Shown here piece after piece: positions 62,690 to 64,000 of a DNA stretch of 64,000 nt. Numbering within the stretch: the first letter of the stretch is position 1; every line of letters begins with the position of its first letter. Position numbers and translations under genes: made by a program. The stretch is taken from NCBI RefSeq assembly GCF_936928535.1, contig NZ_CAKZHY010000095.1, forward strand, positions 1 through 64,000, written 5' to 3'. This DNA is from an uncultured Bradyrhizobium sp. (GTDB lineage: Bacteria > Pseudomonadota > Alphaproteobacteria > Rhizobiales > Xanthobacteraceae). Under the pieces are notes generated by a model that ran no database searches, was not told the origin of the DNA, and saw only the letters and a program-made list of their open reading frames with translations.

Positions 62690-62911
62690 ATGAGCAACGA
62701 CGTCGACTTTGATCTTTCACCGGACCAGTGGGAGGCGCTGAAAGCGCTTCGCAACCCGGTGTCGAGCGGACGCCTCGCGAAGGCTTATCTCCTCGAAGGT
62801 CTAGCCAGGCTCGGGCTCGTCGATATCAATGATGGCGTGCCGGCCATGACACCAGCTGGACGCAAGGTGCTGGTGCGCGGATCATGCCGGTTACTGGATC
62901 TGGCGGCGTAG
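62690..62911 (+). CDS. Small hypothetical protein (73 aa)
   Basis: A 73-residue protein whose pattern (PDQWEALKALRNP, LLEGLARLGLVDINDGVPAM, TPAGRKVL) looks like a compact winged helix. GAGGC sits at a suitable distance before the ATG. A similar plan is seen in the 65-residue protein at 32.5 kb. Function unknown. Confidence 0.66.
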   Translation: MSNDVDFDLSPDQWEALKALRNPVSSGRLAKAYLLEGLARLGLVDINDGVPAMTPAGRKVLVRGSCRLLDLAA

Positions 62912-62919
62912 CACGCACA

Positions 62920-64000
62920 TCAGAAAATCTGCGCTGTCACGATCGCGTAAGCGATGAACACAACACCCAGTCCCCACACCATCGCCGGAATCTGTGCCCG
63001 CCGGCCGATCGTCACTTCCAGTGCGATGTAACTTAGAGTCCCCAGGGCCATTCCGTTAATGAGGTTGTTGGTCAGCACGGTGACCAACAGCGTCAGAACG
63101 ATCGGAATCGCATTGCCGAGATCGGTCATGTCGATCCGGGCGAGGCCCTGCAGCATCAGCACGCCCACGAGCACCAGGGCGGGCGCGGTCGCTTGCGACG
63201 GGATGATGACGAAGATCGGCCAGAAGAACAGCGCGAGGAAGAAGAACCCCGCAACGGTTAGCGACGTCAGACCGGTGCGGCCCCCGGCCTGCACGCCGGT
63301 GATCGATTCGATATAGGCCGTTACCACCGACGTGCCGAATAGCGGGCCGACGATGGACGCCGTCGCGTCGGTCGCGAAGGCAGCAGTGGCGTTCGGGATC
63401 GAGCCGTCAGGCTTGCGCAGATTGGCGGCGCCGGTCACACCGATCAGCGTGCCCAGCGTCGAAAAAAATTCGGCACATAGGAAATAGAACAGCAGCGGCA
63501 GCGCCACGATGAAATGGCTGAAGAGATAGCCGACGTCGAGCGCCATGAAGGTGCTGGTCGGCCAGCGCGGCCACGACAGGATGGCCGATGGCATCGACGT
63601 CACCATCTTTCCGTTGGCGCCGGGAACGAAGAAGCCGATCACGGTCAGCAGCACGATTGACAGGATCAGCGCCGCCGGGACCCGGCGCACCACCAGCACC
63701 GGCGTGAGCAGGAGGCCGAACAGCGTCAGCAGCACTGGCGGGCTGCGCAGAGATCCCATGGCGATATAGGTCGACGGATTCTGGACGACGAATCCGGCGC
63801 CTCGCAGCGCAATGAAGACGATGAGGGTTCCGACCGCCGCCTGGATGCCGATCTTCAGCACCTCCGGCACGTCCTTCGCGACTTTCTCGCGCAGCTTCGA
63901 CAGGCTGAGGATCAGGAACATCACGCCCGTGAAGGCGACCATGGCAAGCGCGCCCTGCCAGGGCATGCCCATCTGCTTGACTATGACGTAGGTGAAGATG
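62920..64000 (-). CDS. AzgA-type purine/NCS2 family permease, 3' part (cut by window end)
   Basis: About 360 residues of a polytopic membrane protein of the nucleobase:cation symporter-2/AzgA group, with DLFDTxGT-type motif replaced by FYFLCAEFFSTLGTLIGVTG and ESITGVQAGGRTGLTSLTVA, both typical of hypoxanthine/guanine/adenine permeases. The frame is open through position 64000 (IFTYVIVKQMGMP continues upstream), so the N-terminus lies outside. It probably imports purines with protons. Confidence 0.88.
   Translation of the reverse strand, partial: IFTYVIVKQMGMPWQGALAMVAFTGVMFLILSLSKLREKVAKDVPEVLKIGIQAAVGTLIVFIALRGAGFVVQNPSTYIAMGSLRSPPVLLTLFGLLLTPVLVVRRVPAALILSIVLLTVIGFFVPGANGKMVTSMPSAILSWPRWPTSTFMALDVGYLFSHFIVALPLLFYFLCAEFFSTLGTLIGVTGAANLRKPDGSIPNATAAFATDATASIVGPLFGTSVVTAYIESITGVQAGGRTGLTSLTVAGFFFLALFFWPIFVIIPSQATAPALVLVGVLMLQGLARIDMTDLGNAIPIVLTLLVTVLTNNLINGMALGTLSYIALEVTIGRRAQIPAMVWGLGVVFIAYAIVTAQIF

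Noticed and set aside
1..64000. tRNA, rRNA, intact IS elements, integrase or replication origin
   Set aside because: None was recognised by eye on either strand; a covariance-model and IS search would be needed to exclude short or divergent ones.

Overview
The window looks like chromosome of a high-GC alphaproteobacterium, most likely Bradyrhizobium or a close relative (Rhodopseudomonas/Afipia). This is inferred from gene content: GcrA-type regulator, PHA synthase and phasin, SoxC-type sulfite dehydrogenase, many aromatic-catabolism genes, DUF3606 and several small genus-typical proteins, plus REP-like repeats carrying a TTTTGCCCGACG core. No rRNA, tRNA, CRISPR array, intact transposase or integrase was seen.

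Region 1 (0.06-16.6 kb). After phaC and a CBS-BON protein comes catabolic cluster A: an aminobenzoate/benzoate-type CoA ligase with a RidA deaminase, a MarR regulator, an orphan HAAT-type binding protein with a cupin, a PhzS-like FAD monooxygenase with an enoyl-CoA hydratase and an SDR, and a tight five-gene operon (alpha/beta hydrolase, acyl-CoA dehydrogenase, second CoA ligase, opine-dehydrogenase-like enzyme, 3-hydroxyacyl-CoA dehydrogenase). Five copies of one AT-rich operator-like motif (consensus TTTTAGGCTTCAAAYAAT) sit only in its promoter regions, which suggests a MarR regulon. The gene set fits ring activation by CoA, hydroxylation, loss of an amino group through RidA and beta-oxidation, but the substrate is unknown.

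Region 2 (16.6-27.1 kb). Cluster B lies almost entirely on the minus strand: a homologue of 2,5-dihydroxypyridine 5,6-dioxygenase with its metal triad intact, a complete NitT/TauT-type ABC importer, an IlvD-type dehydratase, a two-component flavin monooxygenase with its reductase, a CaiB-type CoA-transferase, and a convergent 3-hydroxyisobutyrate-dehydrogenase-like gene. I read it as an undescribed route for import, hydroxylation and ring opening of an N-containing aromatic or heteroaromatic compound. It is the best candidate here for a new system.

Region 3 (27.4-38.3 kb). A double-PAS hybrid histidine kinase is followed by 2 kb of decayed DNA: a TPR/glycosyltransferase remnant, a membrane-protein pseudogene with several frameshifts and a frameshifted VOC gene. 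Three REP-like hairpin repeats, a single-domain response regulator, an FAD aromatic hydroxylase, a series of small proteins (one frameshifted) and a Crp/Fnr regulator follow.

Region 4 (38.3-54.5 kb). PhyH-type dioxygenase, an atypical Nramp transporter, an enolase-superfamily enzyme, SoxC with cytochrome c, arginase, then a likely functional group of CHASE2-PAS-GGDEF-EAL protein, FecR-domain protein and TpsB outer-membrane secretion porin, followed by a lipase-like protein, cytochrome c and phasin.

Region 5 (54.5-64 kb). Small periplasmic proteins, a conserved GcrA/S24-repressor locus with putative operators of form TTCCG-N5-CGGAA, a frameshifted small gene, quinone oxidoreductase, a MoxR ATPase/CoxE pair and the 3' part of an AzgA-type purine permease cut by the window end. 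Long antisense ORFs opposite GC-rich genes were treated as shadows and omitted.
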